A stretch of DNA of 64,000 nucleotides from Diadophis punctatus similis (GCA_023053685.1 JALIGW010000026.1:5545684-5609683), one strand, 5' to 3'. Shown: positions 23,309 to 34,689, counted from the stretch's first letter. Numbers and translations: made by a program. Notes: generated by a model from the letters alone, not told the origin.

Positions 23309-24605
23309 AACAAAGATAGTATATATTACAAATCTTATACCAAATGTTTAAGAGAATGTGCTTATATATTAATAAAAAAATCAGCTTTATTTAATCCTAG
23401 TTCACCCCATCTTCTCTTTTATACAACACTTGGCTAAAAAGACGGCAGTTTTGCTGCCTTTGTCTCTCCAACAGGTTTTCAAAGTTTACAAAAGTTCACA
23501 AAAATGGCATTGGCTAATTTGGGGGCAGGCCCAGCTCCTCCTCCTCCATTTTTCAAGAGATGGGAGTTTTTGAACTTGAGGCGGAGAACGCTATTCTGAT
23601 TGTGTTCACCGATTTTATCAAGTTTGCCTGGCATTGCCAGACAGGGTAATTAAACTGCACCGGGGCGGGGGGAGGGAGTTGTCGCGTGATTAGACACACA
23701 TACATGAAGATGTGATAAACCCATTAATTTAAAACTATTAACCTACTCGATGAAAAAAGCATCCGTAGAGAATTAGTAATACATTTATTGGACTTTTAAA
23801 AAAAATACATTTCATAATCGCTTCATTTTTTAAACATAGTTTTAGTAGGTGCTAGAGAGGTGCAAAATTTCATTCCAAGGGATTCTGCATTTACCTTCCA
23901 GAGTCTACGATTCGGGGATGACCTAAAAAAAAATTTTGGGATGTGATTTTCATCCTCTTCAAGATTATCACGGTCTAGAAGCAAAATGACGTCGTCTGGA
24001 ATTCCTTGGAATGCTTCATTCCCCAGAAAGGAATGTTCAACACTTTTATAATGGGTGCCAACAACTTAAACACACAGAATTTGTAAAGGCAATGGCCCTC
24101 TCGTTTCTTTCACAGCATTCTTTACTGGTAACTGGTTTAAAACGATCCAAGTAAATTAAAATGGCAGACCTTTGTCTACCAACCTATTAAGTTGTTGGTT
24201 TCTGAATACAGAATAACAGAGTTGGAAGGAACCATGGAGATCATCTAGTCCAACCCCTTGCTCAAACAAAAGAACCTATTATTCCAGACAAATGGCTATT
24301 CAAATTGGTCAATCCATGCAATTTCCATCCAGACCATATTTATACTGATATTTGAGATGGGAATTGCACCAACTTAGGGGTAAATGCTTGGAGAGGCCTT
24401 AGCTCTATCACATTCTAACTTGAATAGGATAGTCTAGTAATTTTACCCCAGCAGGAAGATTTATTGCGTTAATCTTTATTGATACTGTCCAGTAGTGGAC
24501 ACCTTCAGTCCCTTTTTGGGAGTGTAGGTTAGGAAACTTCAACTTCAATCCTGTACATGCCAAGAATTTGTCTCGTTCTCTTCCCTCCTCCTCTAAATAA
24601 AATTA
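23309..24605. other. Convergent intergenic region
   Basis: AT-rich sequence between the 3' ends of NIBAN2 and SLC31A2. It contains an antisense CR1 tail at ~24208-24300 (GAGTTGGAAGGAACCATGGA). No gene seen. Confidence 0.55.
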
Positions 24606-25043
24606 CAGGTAGTCTTTGACTTATGACCGTTCATTTAGTGACCGTCACAACCGCACTGAAAAAAGGGACTTACAACCGTTTTTCACACTTAACAACCACT
24701 GCAGCGTCCTCGTAACCGTGTGATCAAAATTCAGACGCTTGGCAACTGCCTCGTATTTATGACGGTTGCCGTGTCCTCGAGGACCCGTGATCTCATTTTG
24801 TGACCTTCTGACCAGCTGAGTCAACGGGGAAACCAGATTCACTTAGCGACCGGGTTACTGACCGATCCAACGGCAGGGATTCGCTTAACCACGGTGGCGA
24901 GAGAAGTCGCAAAACAGGAGCAAAGCTCACTTAACGAATGAGTCCTACAGGATTGGGCGGCCTATAAGAGCGTTTATAAATAAGAGCGTCACACAGCCAC
25001 GGAAATTTTGGGCTCCATATGTCGTACGTCGAGGACTTTCCTG
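24606..25043. mobile_element. TA-flanked MITE (CAGGTAGTC family)
   Basis: Begins CAGGTAGTCTTTGACTTATG and ends, inverted, CAGGAAAGTCCTCGACGTAC; TA lies on both sides (24604-24605, 25044-25045), as for Tc1/mariner-type insertion. 438 bp with no transposase. Diverged pieces of the same family lie at 38090-38230 and 47190-47500. Confidence 0.75.
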
Positions 25044-25364
25044 TATTTAAAAAAACCCATCTATCTAGTGATGGGGATTGTTCTTTCTGGCCCTGAATTC
25101 CTTAAGTTAGTCACCCAGCCTGTTAAAAAAAACCCGGTCTTTTGGTAAATAATGAATAATCTTAACTGCCCATTGCTTTGACAGGATGTTGGCTTCATTA
25201 AAACATCTGGGAAAACAGGAGTCAAAAAGCAGAATAAGCATTGACAATAGAAACAGACCGGATCGATTAAAGTGCTGCAGAGCGTGTTGTTGGCGAACGA
25301 ATTTTTCCAACTGTGCTTTGAAAGTTTGCAAAGCTTATTGTACTCTTAAGTAGATAATAGGATG

Positions 25365-25765
25365 CCGTATTTTTCGGAGTATAAGACTCACCTTTCCCCC
25401 CCTAAAAGGCTGAAAATTTGGGTGCATCTTATACTCCAAATGTAGCTTTTTCGAAGCTTTTTTTTCCAGCCCTAACAAGGTGCTAATGATCTTCCCTGCT
25501 TGCAGGCTTGTTTTCATTGCTACTCCCTCCGAAGACGTTTTTTTCCTAGCCCTAAGTCTTTGCAGGCTTGTTTTCATTGCTACTCCCTCCAAAAAAGGTT
25601 TTTTCAGCCCTAACCAGGGGATAAAATAATGTGCTGAAGCTGAACAGACTAAGGACGCTAGCCAGATGAATACCTCGTAGGTAGATTTCCCCCCCCCCTA
25701 TTTTCCTCCCCCAAAACTAAGATGCGTCTTATACTCCGGTGCGTCTTATACTCTGAAAAATATGG
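25365..25765. mobile_element. TIR element (CCGTATTTTTCGGAGTATAAG family)
   Basis: Left end CCGTATTTTTCGGAGTATAA, right end inverted CCATATTTTTCAGAGTATAA; inner repeats GTGCATCTTATACTCC and GTGCGTCTTATACTCT. 401 bp, non-coding. A second full copy is at 62661-63156 and an end fragment at ~57699-57727. Confidence 0.85.
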
Positions 25766-25847
25766 TATTTATCCCAATTACTCCCTTTAAGGTTTGGGGG
25801 CAAACATCTTCCCCTTCCTCCCCATTTTCTACATTTCTGCTGGCAGC

Positions 25848-25853
25848 TTTATT
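25848..25853 (-). promoter_or_regulatory. Candidate poly(A) signal of SLC31A2
   Basis: AATAAA on the - strand, about 410 nt downstream of the SLC31A2 stop codon. It is the first perfect hexamer I noted downstream; usage is unproven. Confidence 0.4.
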
Positions 25854-26264
25854 TTCCAAGCAAATCAAAATGAAGTGGATGAGTTTTAAGGGTGACCAAA
25901 GATAGTTTGATCGGAGCTACCCCATCCCAAACACGTTCTCTAGGGTTTGAAGGCAACTTCAAGGAACAACCATATTGTGCCCTTTACCTCTAGATGGGAG
26001 TAAGGGACACACTCCTTAAAGTTAACTTTCTGGATGCGAGAAAAGTCCGTGTTAAGGCACTTAAGGAAAAAAATTACTTGGAATTGGAAGCACCATGGCT
26101 ATTTTAGAGAATTAGAAGTATCGGCCAAGACGAGAGAGAAAATGAAGCCCAGAGAGAACCTCAGATCTCTCCTGGAGAGGACTTGTCCCAATAGAATCCA
26201 TTCCAGTTGCAAAATCGGCGTGATTTTCACTTTTGAGCGGTCTCTACGAGAAGCTTCCGTGCTG

Positions 26265-26433
26265 CTATCTGAGGCATAGTAGCGGATACGCCACAAAGTA
26301 TCCAATGGCCGAACCGGCAATCACACCCAGGAAAATCCACGTGTTGTAAGTCATGACGGCCAGCATCACCAGGTAACCCAAAACCACCTGCACCACGTGG
26401 ACGAAGGTCTCCGCTAGGTGCCATGAAAGACGC
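26265..26433 (-). CDS. SLC31A2: SLC31A2 last exon (TM2 and TM3)
   Basis: SLC31A2 (CTR2) is a three-helix membrane protein of the Ctr family, found on endosomes, lysosomes and plasma membrane, that takes part in copper mobilisation and modulates CTR1. This 169-bp exon begins after TCACTAG on the - strand and stops at TAG (26267-26265). It encodes RLSWHLAETFVHVVQVVLGY, LVMLAVMTYNTWIFLGVIAG and SAIGYFVAYPLLCLR. Human CTR2 has GYFIMLAVMSYNTWIFLGVV here. The MxxxM motif of TM2 (M107, M111) and GxxxG of TM3 (G124, G128) are present, counting from the Met at 35449. With the two other exons the protein is 139 residues; human has 143. Confidence 0.95.
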
Positions 26434-26625
26434 CTAGTGAAAAGAAAAGAAGGAAAAAAAGACTTCTCCAGAAGGCAAATAAATCGATTAAAAAGGAAAT
26501 TCTATCCTCTAGCTTCCCTCTGTTCTGACTTCATTCTTCCCAAATGAAAATTTAAGAGTGTTTAACTTAATGAGGTTCCTTGTTTAGAGTTTCCACCAAC
26601 CAGGCCTTTTAGTACATCAAATGTA

Positions 26626-26996
26626 GCAGTGATGGCTAACCTTTTTGTTGTTGCGTGCCGAAAGTGCGCGCCCGCACCTATAATGCAATGTGCGCCCAAC
26701 CCCCCCGTGCACCTCCCACCCCCCATGCATGCACGTGTGATCCCGTGCTCACCTCACACAGGCGTGCACAACCTCCGTGCTCACCCCGCCTCCGCACACT
26801 CCCCCTGCGCATGTGCACACATTTCCCGCATGCGCTCTGCCCACCCGCGCATGCGTGGCAGAGACCCAAAAATCAGCTGGCCGGCAGGAGGCACGCATGC
26901 ATGCGCGATGGAGCTGAGCTGGGCCGACGGCTCGCGTGCCCGCAGAGACGGCTCTGCCTGCCACCTGTGGCACAAGTGCCGTAGGTTTGCCATCAT
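26626..26996. mobile_element. Probable hAT-like MITE
   Basis: Starts CAGTGATGGCTAACCTTTTT and ends GTAGGTTTGCCATCATG, inverted terminal repeats typical of hAT elements. The interior is GC-rich with many GCGCATGCG-like runs. I cannot find a clean target duplication. Confidence 0.6.
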
Positions 26997-27002
26997 GGGA
27001 AT

Positions 27003-27328
27003 ATAGAATAATAGGGTGGGAAGGGATTTTTGAGGTCTTCTGGTCCAATCACCTGCTCAAGCAGGAGAACCTATACCATTGGTTGTCCAATCTCATCTTG
27101 AAAACCTCCAGTGATGGAGTACCCACAAGTTCTGGAAGGAAGTTGTTCCACTGATTGTTCTCACTGTCGGGAAATTTCTCCTTAATTCTACGTTGGATCT
27201 TTCTTTAATGACTTTCCACCCATTGCTTCTTGCCCTTCTCTCAAGCGCTTTAGAGAATAGGCTGACCCCCTCATCTCTGTGTCAGCCCCTCAAACATTGG
27301 AAGACTGCTATCATGTCACCACTTGTCC
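27003..27328 (-). mobile_element. CR1 LINE 3' fragment
   Basis: Antisense CR1 tail (GGGAAGGGATTTTTGAGGTC, GCAGGAGAACCTATACCATT, CACCCATTGCTTCTTGCCC). The next SINE interrupts it. Confidence 0.88.
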
Positions 27329-27335
27329 TTCTCTA

Positions 27336-28215
27336 CCATGGTGGCGCGGTGGTTAGAACACAGCATTGCAGGCTAGTTCGATCCTGACTGTCTCAAGGTT
27401 GACTCAGCCTTCCATCCTTCCGAGGTCAGTAAAATGAGGACCCAGATTGTTGGGGCAATAGGTTGACTCTGTAAACCGCTTAGAGAGGGCTGTAAAGCAC
27501 TATGAAGCGGTATATAAGTCTAAGTTCTATTCCTTCCTTCCTTCCTTCCTTCCTTCCTTCCTTCCTTCCTTCCTTCCTTCCTTCCTTCCTTCCTTCCTTC
27601 CCTCCCTCCCGTGTAGTGCAATGGTTAGAATGCAGTATTGCAGGTTAATTCTGCCCACTGCTAGCAGTTCAATCCTGACCGGCTCAAGGTTGACTCAGCC
27701 TTCCATCCTTCCGAGGTCGGTAAAAGGAGGACCCAGATTGTTGAGGGCAATAGACTCTGTAAACCGCTTAGAGAGGGCTGTAAAGCACTGTGAAGCGGTA
27801 TATGTCTAAGTGCTAGTCCCTTCCTTCCTTCCTTCCTTCCTTCCTTCCTTCCTTCCTTCCTTCCTTCCTTCCTTCCTTCCTTCCTTCCTTCCTTCCTTCC
27901 TTCCTTCCTTCCTTGGTGGTGCAATAGGCTGACATTTTAAATTTCTTAAGAGAGGGCCATAAAGCACTGTGAAGTGGTATATAAGTCTAAGGGCTAAGTG
28001 CTAGTCCCTTCCTTCCTTCCTTCCTTCCTTCCTTCCTTCCTTCCTTCCTTCCTTCCTTCCTTCCTTCCTTCCTTCCTTCCTTCCTTCCTTCCTTCCTTCC
28101 TTCCTTCCTTCCTTGGTGGTGCAATAGGCTGACTTTGTAAAGCTCTTAAGAGAGGGCCATAAAGCACTGTGAAGCGGTATATAAGTCTAAGTGCTATGGC
28201 TGTTGCTATTCCTCC
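27336..28215 (+). repeat. Second SINE plus (TTCC)n composite cluster
   Basis: Four SINE-derived segments alternate with TTCC arrays. A near-complete SINE starts at ~27338 (TGGTGGCGCGGTGGTTAGAA). A second starts at ~27612 (GTGTAGTGCAATGGTTAGAA) with a B-box-like GTTCAATCCTGAC. Two tail-only pieces begin at ~27914 and ~28114 (TTGGTGGTGCAATAGGCTGA). The last three are separated by TTCC runs of ~80-115 bp. It resembles the array at 1-1466 at an earlier or more diverged stage. Confidence 0.85.
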
Positions 28216-28860
28216 TAGCTGTAATCTATCATCTGCACCAACTGTTACTCTAAACTTGGTTGCCTCTTTGGAAACCTTAAAGCCACTGTAAGAATTGTCC
28301 TTGCACAATTGTGCAAGGGTGCAATTGCTTTTTGGGCTACAGAAGCAGTCACACTCCAGAAAATGTTGCACCATCTACGGCTGTCTCTACCTTTCTGCTC
28401 ACCTGCATGTTCTGGTTACGTGTGTTAATCACAAGAGCGACTCTTATCATCCCCACCACCCACCCTACTTCAAGGTCATGGTACAGTTCACGAGAGATGC
28501 TTTCACGGGGTCTTGGTTTTCGGTCAACAACAGGCCATGTGAGCAATCTCAGCCGGGCTAATGGTTACATCAACACCCTAATCTCTTCCTTGGCAGCATT
28601 GGCTCCATTAACACAAAGGTGCTTTGATAACCAACCACTCGGAAGATGCTGAATCCCTGTTTGGCGTGGCTGTGGTCCAGCTTGTACACCCACCCTGGAC
28701 AAAACCTGGAGCACAGGAGTTGGAAGCTGCTACAGGTGCCTCGCCTGGGGCTCACCTAATGGAAACAATGGGACTCCCAACAGGCAGGGCTGAAGGACCA
28801 TTGTTTCCAAAAGATCTTGTCTAAATAGAGTAGCAATAAAGGAGACTAATTCTAGCTCAG
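28216..28860. other. SLC31A2 intron 3 region, no gene seen
   Basis: Intronic sequence with a perfect 20-bp palindrome at 28299-28318 (CCTTGCACAATTGTGCAAGG). No exon or recognised element. Confidence 0.5.
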
Positions 28861-28861
28861 G

Positions 28862-29462
28862 GTTGAAATGAGGGGTCCTTGGTGCTCTCTGAGCTTGGTG
28901 GTTTTCTTGCAGAGGAGGAGGAGGAGGAGAAGGAGGAGGAGGAGGAGGAGGAGGAGGAGGAGGAGGAGGAGGACTGTAGGGTTCTTGGTGCTCTCTGAGC
29001 TGGGTTGTTTTCTTGCAGACATTTCATGACCCAACCAGGTAACATCATCAGTGCTAGAAGAGAGTAGGGTTTGCTCTTATTTCTCCTATTAACCCCACTC
29101 CCTTCTAGCACTGATGATGTTGCCCACTTTGGTAATGAAACATCTGCAAGAAAACCATCAAGCTCAGAGAGCACCAAGGACCCCACAGTTCTCCTCCACC
29201 TCCTCCTCCCTCCTCCTCCGCCTCCTCCCCCCTCCTCCTCCTCCTCCTCCCAGCAAACCCCATTCCCTTCTAGCACTGATGAAGTTCCATAGTTGGGTGA
29301 TGAAACGTCTGCAATAAAACCACCAAGCTCAGAGAGCACCAAGGACCCCACAGTTCTCCTCCTCATCTTCTCCTCCCATTCCCTTCTAGCACTGATGAAG
29401 TTCCGTAGTCGGGTCATGAAACGTCTGCAATAAAACCACCAAGCTCAGAGAGCACCAAGGCC
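28862..29462. repeat. Cluster of GAAACGTCTGCAA repeats with (GGA)n
   Basis: Two units in one orientation (28862-29065) carrying a (GGA)n run at 28912-28973, then three in the other orientation (29095-29462) separated by TCC tracts. Each unit has AGCTCAGAGAGCACCAAGG, GAAACGTCTGCAA and TAGCACTGATGA. Confidence 0.8.
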
Positions 29463-30084
29463 CTCTCTAACTAGTGTCTCAGCAAGCGGCAACCACTTAG
29501 CTGACCTTTTAAAAAACAATAATGCGTGAGCGGTTTTTGGGAAATCGGAGACCTAAACTGAAAACTTGAAAAAGCATCCTGGCAGGGGAGAACAGGAAAC
29601 ATTTCCCTGCTCTCGCTAAAACGAAAGTCAACCTGCATCGACATGTCCGTATATAATCAGGCATCAAAGTTCACTTGAATAAGATGCCACATGTTTTATA
29701 GGATTCTTCTATTCTGGCCCGAATAGCTTTTTTTTTTCCCTTTCAAATGAAGGAATTTTTGACTCAGCCACACACCCACAGCTGGAGAATGTTTAACTAT
29801 TCCCCTTCAGGAAAACAAAAAAAAGTACAATAAAAACCGGGCAGCTTGCTGAAAAAGTTTTAATTTTTGAGAACGTGAGTGCCAAAAACAGGAACTCTGG
29901 GCAAAGCCGTGCTTTGCGGGTTTGCGAGTTAGCACAAACAGAGCACCGCTCTTGGTAGCTTTGAGACAAAGGCACCCTTTGTGGAAACGGGCATGGCTGT
30001 TGCAAAAATTATGTGCCAACTGTAACTGGAAAAGGGAGGTTGGAATATAACACAGAGCAAACATACACACAGTGTTTTCCTTAC
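29463..30084. other. SLC31A2 intron 3, no gene seen
   Basis: Ordinary intron next to the donor of SLC31A2 exon at 30085; nothing recognised. Confidence 0.5.
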
Positions 30085-30268
30085 TTCTTTAGGGAACCGG
30101 TGGCTGACCCGACATCTGAGTTCACGGAGATCCCTTCTCTAAGGTTTTCCTGGCTGATACTAGGGGCCACGGCCATCTGTGAGTGTTGGATCAGTTTTAC
30201 CTTGCCAACTTTGATGCCTTCATACAACACGGTGAGTAGCATGATGATGAACACGGACAGCACCATTC
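30085..30268 (-). CDS. SLC31A2: SLC31A2 middle exon (TM1 and cytosolic loop)
   Basis: Exon of 184 bp on the - strand, from TTTTAACAG to GTAAGG (donor at 30084-30083). It encodes MVLSVFIIMLLTVLYEGIKV, GKVKLIQHSQMAVAPSISQE and NLREGISVNSDVGSATGSLK. Human CTR2 has LAVLYEGIKVGKAKL at the end of TM1, and the IKVGK junction is identical. It starts with two bases closing a Gly codon (phase 1 intron) and ends with two bases of a Lys codon (phase 2), which fits both neighbours exactly. Confidence 0.95.
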
Positions 30269-30317
30269 CTGTTAAAAGACACAGCAGAAACATAGATAGG
30301 GGGCTGGTAAAGGAGAA

Positions 30318-30778
30318 CAGAATACAGAATAACAAGAGTTGGAAGGGACCTTGGAGGTCTTCTAGTCCAGCCCCCTGCTCAGGCAGGAGAACCTATGCCA
30401 TTCCAGACAAACTCTTCTTAAAAACTTCCAGTGTTGGAGCATTCACAACTTCTGAGAGGCAAGTCGTTCCACGGATCAATTGTTCTCCCTGTTAGGAAGC
30501 TTCTCTTTAGTTCTAGGTTGCTTCTCTCCTTGATTATTTTCCATCTGTTGCTTCTTGTCCTGCTTTCTGGTGCTTTGGAGCAGGGGGTCTCCAACCTTGG
30601 CAACTTTAAGACTTGTGGACTTCAACTCCCAGAATTCCTCAGCCAGCTTTGCCTTTTCTGGGAGTTGAAGTCCACAGGTCTTAAAGTTGCCAAGGTTGGA
30701 GACCCCCTGCTTTGGAGAATAGGTTGTCTCTTTCTTTGTGGCAACCCCTTAGATATTGGAACACAGGAGGATATTGTT
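30318..30778 (-). mobile_element. CR1 LINE 3' fragment hosting a MITE
   Basis: Antisense CR1 (GAGTTGGAAGGGACCTTGGA onward) in SLC31A2 intron 2, interrupted at 30581-30709 by a hAT-type MITE and ending near 30765. Confidence 0.9.
30581..30709. mobile_element. hAT-type palindromic MITE with perfect target duplication
   Basis: A 129-bp near-perfect palindrome: CAGGGGGTCTCCAACCTTGG at one end and its inverse at the other, with ACTTCAACTCCCAGAATTCC near the centre. Flanked by CTTTGGAG at 30573-30580 and 30710-30717 (8/8). It is non-coding and would fold into one hairpin. Confidence 0.95.
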
Positions 30779-31140
30779 AAGATATTCATGAACTGGGAGA
30801 GCCAATGGTAACAAGGTCAGCCAATGAATAGGCATAGCAACTGAATCAGCCAATAGGAGATAACCACTTCTGAGTCTGTGCAGAGAATCGAAACTGGAAC
30901 TTAAGCTTAAGGCTGGGTGTGGCTCCGGTCTCCACTCTGCTCTCTTGTCCACTCTCTGCTCTCTGTCCTCTCTGAACTCTGAACTAGAAGCTGCTTGTGT
31001 TTTACTTTTAACTGTTGCTACATGGAAGAAGAACTCTGCTAACGGTATTATAAATCCATCTGTTATTATGTTTATAAAGAAGTTTATGAATCCAGCTGAA
31101 TCAGTCCTCTGTGTGCGCTTCTGGTTTTGATTTTGCAACA
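30776..31140 (+). mobile_element. Possible solo LTR of unknown family
   Basis: A ~360-bp segment from TGTTAAGATATTCATGAACT to TTTTGATTTTGCAACA, with two CCAATxxG boxes near 30840 and a CTCTGCTCTC-rich R-like zone. TG...CA ends suggest an LTR, but I find no clean target duplication. Confidence 0.4.
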
Positions 31141-31164
31141 AACTTTAATAGATATTTGTAGCTC

Positions 31165-31352
31165 AAGGTTGGAAGGAAGGGTCCTTGATGCTCTCTGACC
31201 TTGGTGGTCTTCTTGTAGACCTTTCATGACCAACTGGGTAACATCATCAGTGCCAGTGGTGATATTGCCCTACACACCTAGCATAGATGACATTACCTAG
31301 TTTGGGTAATGAAACATCTGCAAGAAAACAACCAAACTCAGAGAGCGTTAAA
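31165..31352. repeat. GAAACATCTGCAA-type repeat pair
   Basis: Two oppositely oriented units of the recurring segment (CTCTCTGACCTTGGTGGTCT; GTAATGAAACATCTGCAAG). Confidence 0.7.
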
Positions 31353-31591
31353 GGACCATTCACTGATATGGGCTGTTGGGTGGACGAAAGAGAAGAAATT
31401 TCCCTCCAAGGGGGCTCTAATCAACTTTATATGTGGTTAAGACTGGGAGGAGGGAAAATAGATTCTGTCCCACCATTTTAGACAAAAATATTGTTGTTTT
31501 AAACCATTCAATCGTGTTCGACTCTTGGCAGTTTTGTAGGCCAGGGCTCTCCACACTTCCTTGTCAAGTACAGCTTCTTTCAGTTGTTGGA

Positions 31592-31853
31592 TGTTTATTT
31601 TATTTATTTATTTATTTTGTGAGATTTATATACCGCCTCACAGTGCAAGCACTCTCTAAGAGGTTTACACCAGTAAGCAATGTATATTTTATATTGCCCT
31701 CAACAATCTGGGTCCTCATTTTATCTACCTCGGAAGGATGGAAGGCTGAGTCAACCTTGAGCCGGTGAGATTTGAACCTGCTGACCTGTGGATCACAATC
31801 AGCTAAAGTGGCCTGCAGTACTGCCTCTAACCGCTGCGCCACCTTGGCTCTTG
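31592..31853 (-). mobile_element. tRNA-derived SINE, antisense
   Basis: The - strand reads GAGCCAAGGTGGCGCAGCGG (A box), GGTTCAAATCTCACCGGCTC (B box) and the shared body; the 3' end includes an AATAAATAAATAAATAAAAT tail. Confidence 0.9.
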
Positions 31854-32098
31854 AATGTTCCTCTTTGCATCAGTTTTGATGCGACCAAGCCAGCCTCTGT
31901 TCTTTGCTTGTCCTGTTTTCTTGTTCCACCAACCGTTCCTAGCATCGTTGTCGTCTCCAATGAACTTGCACACAGGATATGTCCGAAGTAAATCTGAAGT
32001 AGGCTTGTGATTTTGGCTTCGAGGGAAGGGTCCGGTTTTACACGATTCAACACTTCTCTGTTGGTCGCTTTGGCTGTCCAGAGTGTGCACAATAATTT
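31854..32098 (-). mobile_element. RTE/BovB-like LINE fragment
   Basis: The - strand carries REVLNRVKPDPSLEAKITSL, IYFGHILCASSLE and TMLGTVGGTRKQDKQRTEAG, resembling the C-terminal zone of BovB/RTE LINEs (compare 40733-41125). Frame-damaged. Confidence 0.7.
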
Positions 32099-32159
32099 AC
32101 GTCAGCACCAGAGTTAAATTCTTGGACCAAAATACAGAGTCACTACTGGGTTCCACTTA

Positions 32160-32960
32160 GAATAGAATAACAGAGTTGGAAGGGACCTTGGAGGTCTTCT
32201 AGCCCAACCCCCTGCTTAGGCAGGAAACCTTACAACACTTCAGACAAGTGGTTATCCAACAGCTTCTTAAAAACTTCCAGTGTTGGAGCATTCACAACTT
32301 CTGGAGGCAATTCGTTCCACTGATTAATTGTTCTAACTGTCAGGAAATTTCTCCTTAGTTCTAAGTTGCTTCTCTCCTTGTTTAGTTTCCACCCATTGCT
32401 TCTTGTCCTACCCTCAGGTGCTTTGGAGAATAGCTTCACTCCCTCTTCTTTGTGGCAGTCCCTGAGATATTGGAATACTGCTATCATGTCACACCTAGTC
32501 CTTCTTTTCATTAAACTAGACATACCCAGTTCCTGCAACCGTTCTTCCTATGTTTTAGCCTCCAGTCCCCTAATCATCTTTGTTGCTCTTCTCTGCACTC
32601 TTTCCAGAGTCTCAACATCTTTTTTACATCGTGGCAACCAAAACTGAATGCAGTATTCCAAGTGTGGCCTTACCAAGGCATTATAAAGTGGTATTAACAC
32701 TTCACGTGATCTTGATTCTATCCCCCTGTTAATGCAGCCTAGAACTGTGTCGGTCTTTTTGGCAGGTGCTTGCACACGGCTGGCTCGTATTTAAATGGTT
32801 GTCCACTAGGACTCCAAGGTCCCTCTCACAGTTACTACTGTTGAGCAAGGTACCACATATACTGTCCCTGTGCATTTTGTTTTTCTTGCCTAAATGTAGA
32901 ACCTTACTTTTTTAACCATTGAATTTCATTTTGTTAGATAGCGTCCTTAGAGACAGCTTG
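32160..32960 (-). mobile_element. CR1 LINE, longest 3' copy in the window
   Basis: About 800 bp. The - strand encodes [60 protein letters not shown] and later [20 protein letters not shown], broken once near 32545. The tail GACTAGAAGACCTCC-type sequence lies at 32175-32220. Confidence 0.95.
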
Positions 32961-32999
32961 TAATGAAACATATCCCGGGTGAGCCCTATTTACACATTA

Positions 33000-33078
33000 C
33001 AGATTAACAGAGTTGGAAGGGACCTTGCAGGTCATCTAGTCCAACCCCCTGCCCAAGCAGGAGACCCTACATCTGCCT
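33000..33078 (-). mobile_element. CR1 LINE tail fragment
   Basis: Short antisense CR1 tail: GAGTTGGAAGGGACCTTGCA and AACCCCCTGCCCAAGCAGGA. Confidence 0.85.
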
Positions 33079-33800
33079 AATTTAGCAAAGGGGGGGACAG
33101 CCCCAGCTAGCTCACGTGGGTACCGGGAGTTATAGTTCAGCAAAATCGAGTGGGTTGATGCTTTGCACTGTGTGCAGCAAAGACGTGGGCGTGACAAACA
33201 GCCACCTCCAACTTTTGTTCACTCGGGAGCGAAGGGTGCAATTAAGTCAGGGAATTGGGTTTCTTCCCAGGGGTTGAACAACTTGTCTTAGCTCCCTGGA
33301 TTTGCTCCTTGCTTCTTTTCTGACTCCTGGGGAGGGGGGGGGACAAAAGTGCTTTTCACACACACCCCTTCCTGCTGAAAAGTGCTGCTTTGCCAGGCCA
33401 GGCTTGAGTAATAAAATCGTTCATTGTCTCTGTTTATCTCGATGCCTTAATCAAAAGCCGTGGTTATTCCTTGTTTCTTGATCAACCAGCCTCACCAGAT
33501 CAGATCTTGCCAAAGCCAACACGAATGGCGAGACCAAGGATGGGAACCGTCAGGGTTTACCGACGCTTGCCTTCTTTATTTTGGAAGTGATCTGATTTGG
33601 CTGCCAGGACTCCTGAAGAGAAATTGATTGGTGCCCCTAGCTGAACAAAGTTTCTAGACGTCTAGACAAGAGAACCACGAGTTCAGGAGAGAAAACTGTC
33701 TTGCTGCACGCCCACACAACAGCTCCCAGCACCATCTTCATTTGCCAGGAGCTAGATTTAAGTTGCACGAACAGGTTAGGGAATAAAAGGTAGAGATAAG
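33079..33800. other. SLC31A2 intron 2, no gene seen
   Basis: Mixed intronic sequence with no recognisable exon or element. Confidence 0.5.
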
Positions 33801-33808
33801 GGCTGATC

Positions 33809-34033
33809 CAGAGGTGGCTTCCTGCCGGTTCGGACGGTAGTAACTTGGCGGCCTGGGTCGCTAGAACTGGCAGAGACCCAGGCCTGCCACACCCCCAGTC
33901 TCTCTCAGTGGTGCCATAGGTGCGGCCATTTTTTTTGCTTTTGCGCATGCGCAGAAGCTGTGTTTTAAGCACTGGGCATGTGCCCCGCACCACTGAGCGA
34001 ACCGGCAGCAGAAAAAAACAGAATCCACCTCTG
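33809..34033. mobile_element. hAT-type MITE with perfect target duplication
   Basis: A 225-bp element starting CAGAGGTGGCTTCCTGCCGG and ending GAATCCACCTCTG, with GGTTCGG and inverted GAACCGG inside. Flanked by GGCTGATC at 33801-33808 and 34034-34041 (8/8). Confidence 0.95.
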
Positions 34034-34165
34034 GGCTGATCCTAGGCTTTTCATTTGGAACATACCAAGGAAAACTGAAGATGGAAGAGGGGTGGTTAGT
34101 GAGCATTCTAGAGATTAGAAAACTCTCTCCAATTTGCTTCTGTGTTGGCGCAGGCCTAGCTGGTC

Positions 34166-34545
34166 ATAACAGAATAACAGAGTTGGAAGGGACCTCTGAG
34201 GTCTTCTAGTCCAACCCCCTGCTTAGGCATGAAACCCTACACTACTTCAGACAAATGGTTATCCAACACCTTCTTTAAAACTTCCAGTGTTGAAGCACCC
34301 ACAACTTCTGGAGGCAAGTTGTTCCACTGATTAATTGTTCTCACTGTCAGGAAATTTCTCCTTAGTTCCAGATTGCTTCTCTCTTTGATTAGTTTCCACC
34401 CGTTCCTTCTTGTCCTGCCTTCTGATGCTTTGGAGAATAGGTTAACCCCCTCTTCTTTGGGGCAGCCCCTCAAATGTTGGAACACTGCTATCAAGTCACC
34501 CCTGACTAGACTAAACATAGTCAATTCTTGCATGTCCTTGTTTAT
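34166..34545 (-). mobile_element. CR1 LINE 3' fragment
   Basis: Antisense CR1; the - strand reads [20 protein letters not shown], then SNLELRRNFLTVRTINQWNN and LPPEVVGASTLEVLKKVLDN. Confidence 0.92.
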
Positions 34546-34689
34546 GTCATGGTTTCTGGTTTGCCGTTGCAAAAAAACAACCCTAGCCAATTGTGGCGTA
34601 TTTCATAATCTACATATGATTGTGAAAGTTGGACCTTAAAAAAAGCAAGACCAGAAGAAAATAAGTTTGCTTGAGCTGTAGTGCTGGAG

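Noticed and set aside
26629..27006. 125-codon Cys/His/Arg-rich frame
   Set aside because: It lies within a GC-rich hAT-like MITE with repeated GCGCATGCG motifs; overlapping frames on both strands are open.
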